Of a stretch of DNA of 6,395 nucleotides, positions 1 to 5,663 are shown piece by piece. The first letter of the stretch is position 1, and each line of letters opens with the position of its first letter. The notes under the pieces are model-generated. The model did not search any database. It saw only the letters and a program-made list of their open reading frames with translations, and was not told the origin of the DNA. The stretch spans positions 1 through 6,395 of the forward strand of contig CAVURW010000152.1 in assembly GCA_963743595.1 (NCBI GenBank), written 5' to 3'. This DNA is from CAVURW01 sp963743595. GTDB taxonomy: Bacteria; Verrucomicrobiota; Verrucomicrobiia; Methylacidiphilales; UBA1321. The translations under genes and the position numbers were made by a program.

Positions 1-1
1 G

Positions 2-97
2 CCCACGTCGCTACAGAAAATCGTCTTCTGCTGTTTTTCTAACGACGATCTTGAGGTGTATCAGGAGCTGTTAGATGAGGCACAAGGAGAGGCGTAA
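2..97 (+). CDS. C-terminal end of a probable macrodomain (ADP-ribose-binding / O-acetyl-ADP-ribose deacetylase-type) protein, 5' end outside window
   Basis: An open frame enters from the left edge and ends at a TAA at 95-97, leaving 31 residues. The visible tail has a hydrophobic strand (KIVFCCFS) followed by an acidic helix (DDLEVYQELLDEA). This is the usual last strand and helix of YmdB-type macrodomains, where a hydrophobic strand ending in F/Y-S/D precedes D-x-x-x-Y-x-x-L-L. Such proteins bind ADP-ribose and often hydrolyse O-acetyl-ADP-ribose or remove ADP-ribose from proteins in the cytoplasm. The catalytic and ligand-binding loops lie upstream of the window, so activity cannot be judged. 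The gene converges with the membrane-protein gene that ends at 538. The identification rests on a short stretch and on memory of the family, so it is moderate. Confidence 0.6.
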   Translation, partial: PTSLQKIVFCCFSNDDLEVYQELLDEAQGEA

Positions 98-298
98 CGC
101 TGTTTCCTTGTTTCCTTGAGAAGCTGATGCTTTTGAGTTTGGTTTATTCACGAGAGCTTCCGCCGCTACTGATCCAAGGAAATCGACCCTGGAAGTGGTC
201 GCTTCGCGAGCAATGAACCATTACAATCCGCAATCGAAGAACGCTTCGTTTGGAGTTGAAGCGACCTCTTACAGGGTCGGGCTCAGCACATCCGGTGC

Positions 299-334
299 CC
301 CAGGGTGTCGTCGCTGGTGCGACTCAACCCTGGG
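299..334. repeat. Stem-loop, 8-bp stem (REP-like)
   Basis: CCCAGGGT (299-306) is the exact reverse complement of ACCCTGGG (327-334), with a 20-nt loop between them. It stands 12 bp before a second, tighter hairpin. The paired arrangement resembles bacterial interspersed palindromic repeats. It has no following T-run on either strand. Confidence 0.6.
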
Positions 335-346
335 CTGTGGCTATCA

Positions 347-363
347 CCACCCCTCCGGGGTGG
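347..363. repeat. Perfect 7-bp hairpin with 3-nt loop (REP-like)
   Basis: CCACCCC (347-353), loop TCC, GGGGTGG (357-363) form a perfect GC-rich stem. It lies in the intergenic space downstream of both converging genes, a typical place for palindromic repeats. It could stall transcription from either side. Its role is inferred. Confidence 0.65.
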
Positions 364-437
364 TTCAGAACGAACAAACGATTGGGCGCTTGCGACTCGT
401 TGCAGAACGATTTCCCGTTTGTCGGGAAGCGAAGCTT

Positions 438-470
438 TCGGAGTTCAGGTACACGCAGCGTCATCGATAC
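438..470 (+). repeat. 33-bp direct repeat, copy A
   Basis: This copy starts TCGGAGTTCAGG and ends CGATAC. It matches 515-547 at 28 of 33 positions by hand alignment, with the differences confined to the middle and one site near the end. It lies wholly in the intergenic region. It is probably a small interspersed repeat rather than a gene remnant. Confidence 0.65.
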
Positions 471-514
471 CTTATTGCACGGCGTTTAATCGGCTGTCAT
501 GTACTACCTACCTC

Positions 515-547
515 TCGGAGTTCAGGAACTCAGAGCGTCACCGATAC
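515..547 (+). repeat. 33-bp direct repeat, copy B, overlapping the 3' end of the membrane-protein gene
   Basis: This is the second copy of the repeat at 438-470 (28/33 identical). It runs across the stop codon (538-540) of the minus-strand gene and into its final codons, so the repeat supplies the stop and the last two or three residues of the protein. This suggests that the repeat inserted at, or recombined into, the 3' end of the gene. Confidence 0.65.
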
Positions 548-2070
548 AGCAGAATCCATGAGGGCGATTCATCCCGTTTCGGGAAGTGTTCCTGGAGGTA
601 CGAGGCGTAGGCGTTTTGAACAATGAGCGCCCCCGGTTGATCGAGGCTGGCGGCTTTCCAGAGAATCACGCCGGAGCATTCCTGTAAGGCGAATTCAGGA
701 GGTGGATAGTGCGTCTCACTAACGGTGAAGCCCAACTGCAGAACCACCGGCATGTGATCCGGGGAGGGGACATGACGCGGCAACGAAAACCAGTCGGTAA
801 AGTCGAGACAGGCCAGCCGAGCTCCATGGAGTTCCGGATGCTTTTGAATCAAGTCGAGCCCTTCATTAACGGCTCCAGCGATGCTCGGGCGTGCAGGGGA
901 ATCACCCCATCCGCCGTATAACGGAAGGCGATCAAAACCCGCTGCATTCACGAATTTAATCTCGGGATGATTCCGGTAACCGTTCGAGGAGAGCAGGGCG
1001 AGAATGAGTAAGGAGGTCGCGAACCGGGAGTAGGTAAAGACGAACAAAAGTCCGCTCATGGCATACGCCGTTTTTATCGCTTCGAACGTGTTTCGTTGCG
1101 TCAATCGCTCCAGCAAATAGAAGCTAAAGAGCACGAATGGAGGGAGGTCAGGATTTACAAAAGTGGGCGAGCAGGCGTAGTCAGAAATGCTCGTCGCGAG
1201 AATCACGACGAAGAACTCGTTCATGAGCGATTTCAGGGGTGCGACTTTCAATTTGGCGGCGAGGAAAATCGATGGAAAAATCAAGATGACCAGGGAAAGG
1301 TCGTAGATCAGTTGGCCTGTTCTGGCAAGGCTCAGGCGTTGGGGTTGAATGAGTGCGGCACTGATTACGGACTCGAACATGGCCACAAGTCCATCCAACC
1401 CGAGAAAGGCCAACATGGCTCCAAAAACGAGCGCAAAACCAAGGACAAATCGATACAGGCTCAAACAATTTCTGCGGAAATAGAAGCCGACCAGAATCAA
1501 TCCGCTGAGTCCAAATGGGATTTTGATGAAGAAGAGGATTGCCGTCAGAATTCCAAAAATAAGCGTGCCCTCGGTGCATTCTTTCAGACAAAGCAAGGTC
1601 AACAGGCATAGCAGCGCGAACCCTTGGCGATCGTAAATCATGCCGTAGGAATAGTTGGACGAGTTGCCGTGCAGGACAAATGGCGCGCACCAGGTAAGCA
1701 CAATATAGAGACCGCTGATCAGCCCTATTCCTGTGAGGTGATTGCGCAGATAGAGAAACCAAACCAGCGCGCTGATCAGGGGAATGGTACAACCTTGCTC
1801 GATGACAAAGGCGTACGGAACCGGCCCAGCGATCCACATGCTCAGGACAAGTTCGAAATTCGGCACCGGCCCTTCGAGCATCTGATAATCGGTATAGGGA
1901 TGGAGCCCCCGATACATTTTCTCCGCACCGGTAAGCAGCGCGAAGACGTCTTGCGGAATCGAAACTTGCGGGAGCACGTCGACCGCAAAGGTGTTGATCG
2001 TCAAGAACGCGCAAACCGTAACAAATACGATTCCGAGTAAGGCACGCTTGGTTCCGTCGGCAGAATTCAT
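538..2070 (-). CDS. Large multi-pass membrane protein, GT-C glycosyltransferase-like
   Basis: This is a 510-residue protein if started at the ATG at 2070. The frame stays open 44 codons further to an ATG at 2202, but that extension translates repeat copy 1, so the 2070 start fits better. It gives a short polar N-terminus and then a first membrane helix at about residues 11-33. No strong Shine-Dalgarno is visible at either start. The first extracytoplasmic loop carries D41 and the cluster HPYxDY (57-62) followed by G67-P68, the pattern seen in polytopic lipid-linked sugar transferases of the GT-C fold. About nine or ten hydrophobic segments follow. A soluble domain of roughly 150 residues at the C-terminus contains a HYPPPE motif and ends in SWILLYR, like uncharacterised bacterial relatives. 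Sugar transfer onto a lipid or envelope polymer is inferred, and donor and acceptor are unknown. The last codons and the stop lie in a repeat. Confidence 0.72.
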   Translation of the reverse strand: MNSADGTKRALLGIVFVTVCAFLTINTFAVDVLPQVSIPQDVFALLTGAEKMYRGLHPYTDYQMLEGPVPNFELVLSMWIAGPVPYAFVIEQGCTIPLISALVWFLYLRNHLTGIGLISGLYIVLTWCAPFVLHGNSSNYSYGMIYDRQGFALLCLLTLLCLKECTEGTLIFGILTAILFFIKIPFGLSGLILVGFYFRRNCLSLYRFVLGFALVFGAMLAFLGLDGLVAMFESVISAALIQPQRLSLARTGQLIYDLSLVILIFPSIFLAAKLKVAPLKSLMNEFFVVILATSISDYACSPTFVNPDLPPFVLFSFYLLERLTQRNTFEAIKTAYAMSGLLFVFTYSRFATSLLILALLSSNGYRNHPEIKFVNAAGFDRLPLYGGWGDSPARPSIAGAVNEGLDLIQKHPELHGARLACLDFTDWFSLPRHVPSPDHMPVVLQLGFTVSETHYPPPEFALQECSGVILWKAASLDQPGALIVQNAYASYLQEHFPKRDESPSWILLYR

Positions 2071-2072
2071 GG

Positions 2073-2099
2073 CCCGAGTTGTAGCCTTGACGGGAACGC
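2073..2099 (-). repeat. Short interspersed repeat, copy 1
   Basis: Read on the minus strand it begins CGCGTTCC and continues through AAGGCTACA to CTCGG. It matches 2792-2817 at about 22 of 27 aligned positions, with one gap. It ends two bases before the ATG at 2070, so it forms the immediate upstream leader of the membrane-protein gene and may replace a normal ribosome-binding site. Confidence 0.5.
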
Positions 2100-2131
2100 G
2101 CCGCCTGTCGAGATCGTTCGGGGAAAGTCCG

Positions 2132-2275
2132 CTGCCTTCAAGCCCCTTCAGGGGCGAAAGGACCATAGACCGGGTGCTAACCCGGGGTAGGACCACACAC
2201 AAGTCGCTCGTGCCTTTATGGTACGAGCAACATCAGTCCCAAAGGTTGCATCAGCCACGGACAAAACGACTTGCA
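2132..2275 (+). repeat. Three-hairpin tandem repeat, unit 1 (144 bp)
   Basis: The unit begins CTGCCTTCAAGCCCC and carries three stem-loops in order. The first is GCCCC-TTCA-GGGGC. The second is the CCGGGT-GCTA-ACCCGG type. The third has GCTCGT pairing with ACGAGC around a TTTAT loop. Compared with unit 2 it has a few substitutions and small indels, and it is the most diverged direct copy. The array is tandem, with the next unit starting at once. It sits about 60 bp upstream of the membrane-protein start. Confidence 0.85.
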
Positions 2276-2423
2276 CTGCCTTCAAGCCCCTTCAGGGGGG
2301 CGACAGGACCATAGACCCGGGTGCTAACCCGGGGTAGGACCACACAGGTCGCTCGTGCCTTTATGGTACGAGCAAAATCAGTCCCAAAGACGGTTGCATC
2401 AACCCTGGACAAAACGACTTGCA
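2276..2423 (+). repeat. Three-hairpin tandem repeat, unit 2 (148 bp)
   Basis: This is a full-length unit with the same three stem-loops followed by a spacer of about 45 bp that ends CGACTTGCA, as in unit 1. Its central stem is extended to 7 bp (CCCGGGT-GCTA-ACCCGGG). Its first 105 bp differ from unit 3 at only one position. Confidence 0.85.
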
Positions 2424-2528
2424 CTGCCTTCAAGCCCCTTCAGGGGGGCGACAGGACCATAGACCCGGGTGCTAGCCCGGGGTAGGACCACACAGGTCGC
2501 TCGTGCCTTTATGGTACGAGCAAAATCA
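2424..2528 (+). repeat. Three-hairpin tandem repeat, unit 3 (105 bp, 3' truncated)
   Basis: It is identical to the start of unit 2 at 104 of 105 positions (GCTAAC there, GCTAGC here). It keeps all three hairpins but lacks the spacer and breaks off after CAAAATCA. The near-identity next to the diverged unit 1 points to recent duplication or gene conversion. Confidence 0.85.
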
Positions 2529-2587
2529 TTCAAGAAATCGTTTCGCTCAGTGGTCTTGCATCTGAGACCAAGCCGCGATGCCGGTCC

Positions 2588-2680
2588 GCGTACCATAAAG
2601 GCACGCGCGATAAAGGACCATAGAACCCCAGGTTGCACCCGGGTCTATGGTCCTGTCGCCCCTGAAGGGGCTCACTGCAG
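2588..2680 (-). repeat. Inverted, diverged copy of the three-hairpin repeat
   Basis: Read on the minus strand this segment restores the order of the array unit: a GCCCC-TTCA-GGGGC hairpin, a GACAGGACCATAGACCCGGG segment, then a TGCCTTTATGG hairpin flanked by GCGT and ACGC. The middle differs: here GGACCATAGA (2615-2624) pairs perfectly with TCTATGGTCC (2643-2652), giving a 10-bp stem. The third hairpin keeps its fold with changed bases (ACGC/GCGT instead of CTCGT/ACGAG), which looks like compensatory change. It faces units 1-3. Confidence 0.75.
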
Positions 2681-2791
2681 GCGAGTTTGCCGCGCGTACC
2701 TACATAGTTTGTCCACGACCGCTCCGGGAAATAGGCCACCTAGCGCGTATTCGGTTCCGGCCGCCCCTTCGTGAATCGTTCCAACACACAT

Positions 2792-2817
2792 CCGAGCTGT
2801 AGCCTTAGCGGAACTCG
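2792..2817 (-). repeat. Short interspersed repeat, copy 2
   Basis: On the minus strand it begins CGAGTTCC, continues through AAGGCTACA and ends CTCGG. It pairs with the copy at 2073-2099. It lies downstream of the DUF5069 stop codon, followed by the palindrome CGGGCATGCCCG at 2824-2835. Its function is unknown. Confidence 0.5.
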
Positions 2818-2864
2818 TTCGGGCGGGCATGCCCGTGCACACCCACCCGAGATTCGTTATCCGG

Positions 2865-3332
2865 TTACGCGAACCGTTTTTCTTCGGCGTCGTACACATC
2901 GAACCAGTAATCGATGTGCGGAATCAAATGCGAGGGAACTACCTGCGGGATGTACGTTTCCAGGTATTCCTGCGCCCGATCCGGCAATTCGCTGATCCGT
3001 TTGTAGCGGATATCGTTGTTCCATTTGATGATCTCGATTTTCTCGCGCTTCTTCGCATGTTCGGTGATCCACGCGTCCACCTCGGCGTCATCTGCGCCCG
3101 TGGCGAGGAAATCCTTCAGATCAGCGGCTTTGATTTCCGCGAAGCCCAGGAAAAGATTATCCAGCGGACAATCGAAATGATACTCACCATTTATCCCCGC
3201 CAGAACGGCGCGACCTTTATCCACGCAGCGAGCGGCAATGACGTATCCGGCTAAGGTGGCCCGAGGACTACGCGGATAACCGGTCGTTAAATCGGGGGCG
3301 AGTTTCTTCAGCTTTTCGTTAATTTCTGTCAT
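2865..3332 (-). CDS. DUF5069 family protein
   Basis: This is a 155-residue soluble protein with no signal peptide or membrane helix. The ATG at 3332 is supported by AGGAG (3345-3341 on the minus strand) with an 8-nt spacer. The sequence fits DUF5069 over its whole length. The most characteristic part is the N-terminal third: LAPDLT (11-16), YPRSPR (19-24), GYV (29-31), the DKGRA segment (38-42) and GEYHFDCPLD (49-58). The C-terminal half is helical, with a YWFDVYDAEE tail. The family has no established biochemical role that I know of and is frequent in Verrucomicrobia. The gene starts 29 nt after the reductase stop and has a good ribosome site, so it is probably co-transcribed with azoR. That suggests, but does not show, a part in the same redox or electrophile response. 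Family assignment is firm and function is unknown. Confidence 0.85.
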   Translation of the reverse strand: MTEINEKLKKLAPDLTTGYPRSPRATLAGYVIAARCVDKGRAVLAGINGEYHFDCPLDNLFLGFAEIKAADLKDFLATGADDAEVDAWITEHAKKREKIEIIKWNNDIRYKRISELPDRAQEYLETYIPQVVPSHLIPHIDYWFDVYDAEEKRFA

Positions 3333-3361
3333 ATTATTGTCTCCTTGTGTTTTGTTTTGAG

Positions 3362-3985
3362 TTACCAGGTTTTCGCTAATTCCTGCAGCTGGGCAGCCGC
3401 TTCAGCACGCGACTGCGCGGCGGCCTCTTCTCCACCTGCGTTCTGGTTATCGCCCGCGACAAACTCAATGTCTGTGAAGCCCATAAACCCGAAAATCGCG
3501 CGAAGATAGGGTTCTTGGAAGTTGTAGGGACCAAAGGGTGTTCCCGCACGGAAGACTCCGCCGCTGGCAGTAATGAACAGTGCTTTCTTACCGACCACCA
3601 GCCCTTTGTATCCATCGGCACCGGCAGAGAAGGTCCGGCCCACACGCACGATTTGGTCGATGTACGCCTTGAATCCGGCAGGGACGTTCAGGTTATACAT
3701 CGGCACGCTAAACACGTACGCGTCCGCTGCCAGAAACTCGTCGACGAGCTCGTCGGAAATCGCGATAGCCGCCTTCGATTCCGCGCTCTGATACTCCGCC
3801 GGAGCGAATGCCCCGACCACCCAGGCTTCTGTCACCAGTGGAACCGGATTATGGCCGAGATCGCGCTCGATGAAGGTCGTATCGGGATGAGTCTCTTTGT
3901 AGTGGTTTAAGAAACCAGTGGCCAAGCCGCGGCTGTGGGACCGCTCTGAGCGAGGACTGCTGTGAACTGCTAATAGTGTGGACAT
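3362..3985 (-). CDS. azoR: FMN-dependent NADH:quinone oxidoreductase / azoreductase
   Basis: This 207-residue protein is close to the usual length of about 200 for AzoR. It has a flavodoxin-like fold: an N-terminal strand (STLLAVHSSPR) leads into the FMN-phosphate loop with serines 9, 10, 13, 16 and 18. PMYNLN at 95-100 and SGGV at 140-143 are the expected flavin-contact loops, and F-G-F-M-G-F-T-D-I near 165-175 matches the AzoR C-terminal segment. AzoR enzymes use NAD(P)H to reduce quinones, and azo dyes in vitro, by two electrons. This prevents semiquinone radicals and thiol stress in the cytoplasm. The start at 3985 has a purine-rich AAGGAAA just upstream. The gene lies 122 bp after the Rrf2 regulator on the same strand and 29 nt before the DUF5069 gene. 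Regulation by that Rrf2 protein is likely. Other flavin reductases of the same fold remain possible, but the motif set fits AzoR best. Confidence 0.9.
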   Translation of the reverse strand: MSTLLAVHSSPRSERSHSRGLATGFLNHYKETHPDTTFIERDLGHNPVPLVTEAWVVGAFAPAEYQSAESKAAIAISDELVDEFLAADAYVFSVPMYNLNVPAGFKAYIDQIVRVGRTFSAGADGYKGLVVGKKALFITASGGVFRAGTPFGPYNFQEPYLRAIFGFMGFTDIEFVAGDNQNAGGEEAAAQSRAEAAAQLQELAKTW

Positions 3986-4065
3986 GTTATTTTCCTTTGT
4001 TTGTTGTGTTGTCGCCGAGCTTCACAAGAAGGTCGGTTCCGATCTCAATTAGAGAACGAAAGTTG

Positions 4066-4073
4066 TTACGTAT
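4066..4073. promoter_or_regulatory. Candidate Rrf2 operator upstream of azoR
   Basis: TTACGTAT, set in an AT-rich context (GTTACGTATTAATGG), lies about 80 bp upstream of the azoR start. A near match, TTACTTAT, occurs at 4560-4567 between the promoter elements of the regulator gene. A shared site in front of both genes is what an autoregulating Rrf2 repressor would need. The motif is short and could be chance. Confidence 0.25.
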
Positions 4074-4107
4074 TAATGGCTTAGACATCGGTGTTTTGAT
4101 CATTTCT

Positions 4108-4542
4108 TTAGCCTTTCTCAGCCTTGAAGCCCTGTACCATCGCCATCACGTCGCCCAAGGTCCGGGTGTTCAGCTCCCGCGTTAATGCCGTCTCCGCCTG
4201 CTGGAAAATTTGGGTTAACACATTCTCCATCGCACGACCTACCGGGCACCCTTGATTCGGAGCTGTGTGTGGCAAGTGAAGTGGCTCAGCGGTCTCGACT
4301 GCGGAATAGATGAGGTCGAGCGTTATTTGCTCAGCCGATTTCGCCAGGCGAATCCCGCCGCCAGGTCCTTTTTGTGTTTCCACCAGCCCAGCCGAACTTA
4401 AGCTACCGGCGATGCGCCGTAAAACGACCGGATGCGTCCCGGTGCTCTCCGCAATTTCGTTGGAGGTAACGTAGTTTTCCCCGCGAAAGGCCAGCACCAC
4501 CATCAGGTGAACCGCACTGGCGAACTGGCAGCTGGGAGGCAT
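4108..4542 (-). CDS. Rrf2 family transcriptional regulator (YwnA-like)
   Basis: This 144-residue protein has the Rrf2 pattern: a first helix (FASAVHLMVVLAF, 7-19), a winged helix-turn-helix (about 26-54, with HPVVLRRIAGSLSSAGLV) and the wing KGPGGGIRL (58-66). A dimerising helix and an LNTRTLGDVMAM tail follow. The sensor region has one cysteine, C99, in the motif PNQGCPVG, rather than the three cysteines of IscR/NsrR Fe-S sensors. That is the arrangement of the YwnA-like branch, and C5 is the only other cysteine. A thiol-based switch is therefore more likely than an Fe-S cluster. No in-frame start exists further upstream because a TAA intervenes. No ribosome site precedes the ATG, and the promoter places transcription start at about that codon. 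The gene leads the azoR-DUF5069 cluster and is divergent from the DUF2079 gene. Self- and azoR-repression is inferred. Confidence 0.88.
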   Translation of the reverse strand: MPPSCQFASAVHLMVVLAFRGENYVTSNEIAESTGTHPVVLRRIAGSLSSAGLVETQKGPGGGIRLAKSAEQITLDLIYSAVETAEPLHLPHTAPNQGCPVGRAMENVLTQIFQQAETALTRELNTRTLGDVMAMVQGFKAEKG

Positions 4543-4549
4543 GAATGTA

Positions 4550-4577
4550 ACAATAGCCCTTACTTATGCGATGTCAA
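4550..4577 (-). promoter_or_regulatory. Sigma-70-type promoter of the Rrf2 gene
   Basis: On the minus strand a perfect TTGACA (4577-4572) is followed after 16 bp by TATTGT (4555-4550), a 4-of-6 match to TATAAT. Transcription would begin near 4543, essentially at the ATG at 4542, giving a leaderless message. This agrees with the absence of a Shine-Dalgarno. The candidate operator TTACTTAT falls inside the spacer. Confidence 0.5.
4560..4567. promoter_or_regulatory. Candidate Rrf2 autoregulatory operator
   Basis: TTACTTAT is one base away from TTACGTAT at 4066-4073 upstream of azoR, and ATG follows shortly after in both places. It sits between the -35 and -10 elements of the regulator promoter, so a bound protein would block RNA polymerase. 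This is inference from two short matches. Confidence 0.25.
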
Positions 4578-4630
4578 CTTGCCCTTCTCCTTGTGCCCAT
4601 CCCTACTTTTCGTATGCTCTCCTTATCCTC

Positions 4631-5662
4631 ATGGAAACGCCACGCACGGTCGAACTCTCTCCTTTTAAGCTCATGGAACGCTACGGTGCGCTTTTGCAGC
4701 GGATCTCGGAGGCGCAGTTCTATTTCTTGATTCTGCTGCTCTTCGCCATCCCAACGACTGCCGTTGCCATTTACTGCAACCTCGCCATCCAATGGTCGTT
4801 CCTCACGATCACCTCCGATACCGCCGCGTATCAATCAGCGATCGTCAATACGCTGGCCGGTGCGCCCTTTCGCGACACCGCCTTCGATGGCCCGAACATG
4901 CTGGGCGGTCACACCTGTTTTTCGCTGCTTCTGGTGGCACCGATTTACGCGATTTTCCCGGAGGTCGATACGCTCTTCACGCTTCAAGTCATCGGCATTT
5001 GTGCGGGCGTGATTCCACTCTACTTGTATGCGAATTCCCGTGGCCTTTCGCCCGCTTACTCGTTTTTAGTTTCGATTCTTTTTATTGTGAATCCGCTAGT
5101 CGTTCACATGATCTTCGCACCGTTTCACCCAGAGGTATGGGCCGGAACGGCGTGCGCGGCGCTGCTCTATTTTTACCAAAAAAATGGTCAGATCGGTTTT
5201 TGGGCCTCGGCGGCATTTGCGGTGAGTTGCGGCGAGTTTGACGCACCCACGCTTATCGCTATTGGGCTTTTCATTTACGTCTCCCAGGACGAGTTGCCCT
5301 GGAGAAAAACGTACGCCAAGAATCTCCTCATAGCGGGCTTCGCGTGGTTGTTTTTCGCAGAGGTTCTCTTCACGCCGCTCTTTCACGATCCCGCCCAGCG
5401 CAGCCCGATCACCGTTCATTACGAGAATTGGAATGTGCATTCGGTCTACCAACTCCCCATGGCGATTCTCTCGGATCCCGGAAAAATGTTCTCGATGCTG
5501 TTCAGTCCCTACAGGTGGGGTCTCGTCACGTTTCTCGTTGGATTCCCGATTTTCTTCATTCTCGCCAGCCCTCGCACAGCACTCATCATGGCGCCGTTTC
5601 CCCTCTTCTTTTTGATGATAGATCGCGAGTTTTACCTCTACTTTCACTCCTACTATTTTCAC
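4631..5662 (+). CDS. DUF2079 family membrane protein, 3' truncated at a sequence junction
   Basis: About 344 residues remain of a polytopic membrane protein. The frame is open from 4541, but that ATG overlaps the regulator's start codon. The ATG at 4631 (METPRTVE) or the one at 4673 (MERYGALL) is more likely; neither has a clear ribosome site. From the 4631 start, a membrane helix (about 30-53) is followed by the SDTAAYQ segment (62-68), with D63 where GT-C enzymes carry an acidic residue. GGH (92-94), an FHPE motif (165-168) and CGEFD (199-203) follow. This order (early loop D, G-x-H, F-H-P-E, then an acidic pair after a helix) is that of DUF2079. That family is uncharacterised and thought to be glycosyltransferase-like. 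At least seven hydrophobic segments are visible. Similarity stops at about ...FYLYFHSYYFH; the usual remaining 100 or more residues are missing. The open frame runs on to 6010 only by reading the kinase DNA in a wrong frame. Confidence 0.75.
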
Positions 5663-5663
5663 C

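Larger units (their letters stand above)
98..537. other. Convergent intergenic region, repeat-rich, no credible gene
   Basis: This 440-bp stretch lies between two converging genes. Overlapping plus-strand open frames exist here, but their translations are low-complexity mixtures of P, G, R, S and W without domain character, and they run over hairpins and repeats. I read it as non-coding repeat DNA. It holds an inverted pair of 9 bp (GGTCGCTTC at 197-205, GAAGCGACC at 258-266), two compact hairpins (299-334 and 347-363) and the first copy of a 33-bp direct repeat. Strong hairpins at convergent 3' ends often act as bidirectional transcription barriers or mRNA-end stabilisers, but no U-tract follows these, so classical intrinsic termination is not shown. 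Confidence 0.6.
2071..2864. other. 794-bp intergenic repeat region
   Basis: This region lies upstream of the membrane-protein gene and downstream of the DUF5069 gene, both on the minus strand. It holds a tandem array of a three-hairpin unit (2132-2528), a 6-bp hairpin (TGGTCT 2551-2556 with AGACCA 2565-2570), an inverted diverged array unit (2588-2680) and two copies of a short repeat near its edges (2073-2099 and 2792-2817). It also holds a 12-bp perfect palindrome, CGGGCATGCCCG, at 2824-2835. Short open frames in it on both strands are translations of the repeats and are not reported as genes. I see no convincing promoter or intrinsic terminator. The promoter of the membrane-protein gene must lie in or next to the array. 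Confidence 0.7.

Noticed and set aside
195..626. Overlapping plus-strand open frames in the first intergenic region
   Set aside because: They run through hairpins and direct repeats and into the 3' end of the minus-strand gene. The translations look like read-through of repeat DNA, with no ribosome sites or domains.
1181..2014. A 277-residue minus-strand frame inside the membrane-protein gene
   Set aside because: It is a shadow in another frame of the 510-residue gene, whose hydrophobic helices and motifs are clearly the real product. The shadow is Arg/Ser-rich without domains.
2132..2528. CRISPR array
   Set aside because: The units are 105-148 bp and directly adjacent, with related rather than unique spacer sequence. 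There are no short repeats with unique spacers and no cas genes.
2824..2835. The palindrome CGGGCATGCCCG as intrinsic terminator of the azoR-DUF5069 unit
   Set aside because: It has no loop of usual size and no following T-run on the minus strand. It is kept only as a palindrome in the intergenic description.
2251..2899. Several short open frames on both strands in the 2.2-2.9 kb region, some with repeated peptide segments
   Set aside because: The repeated peptides are translations of the three-hairpin DNA repeat and of the short repeat. One of them also overlaps the DUF5069 gene out of frame.
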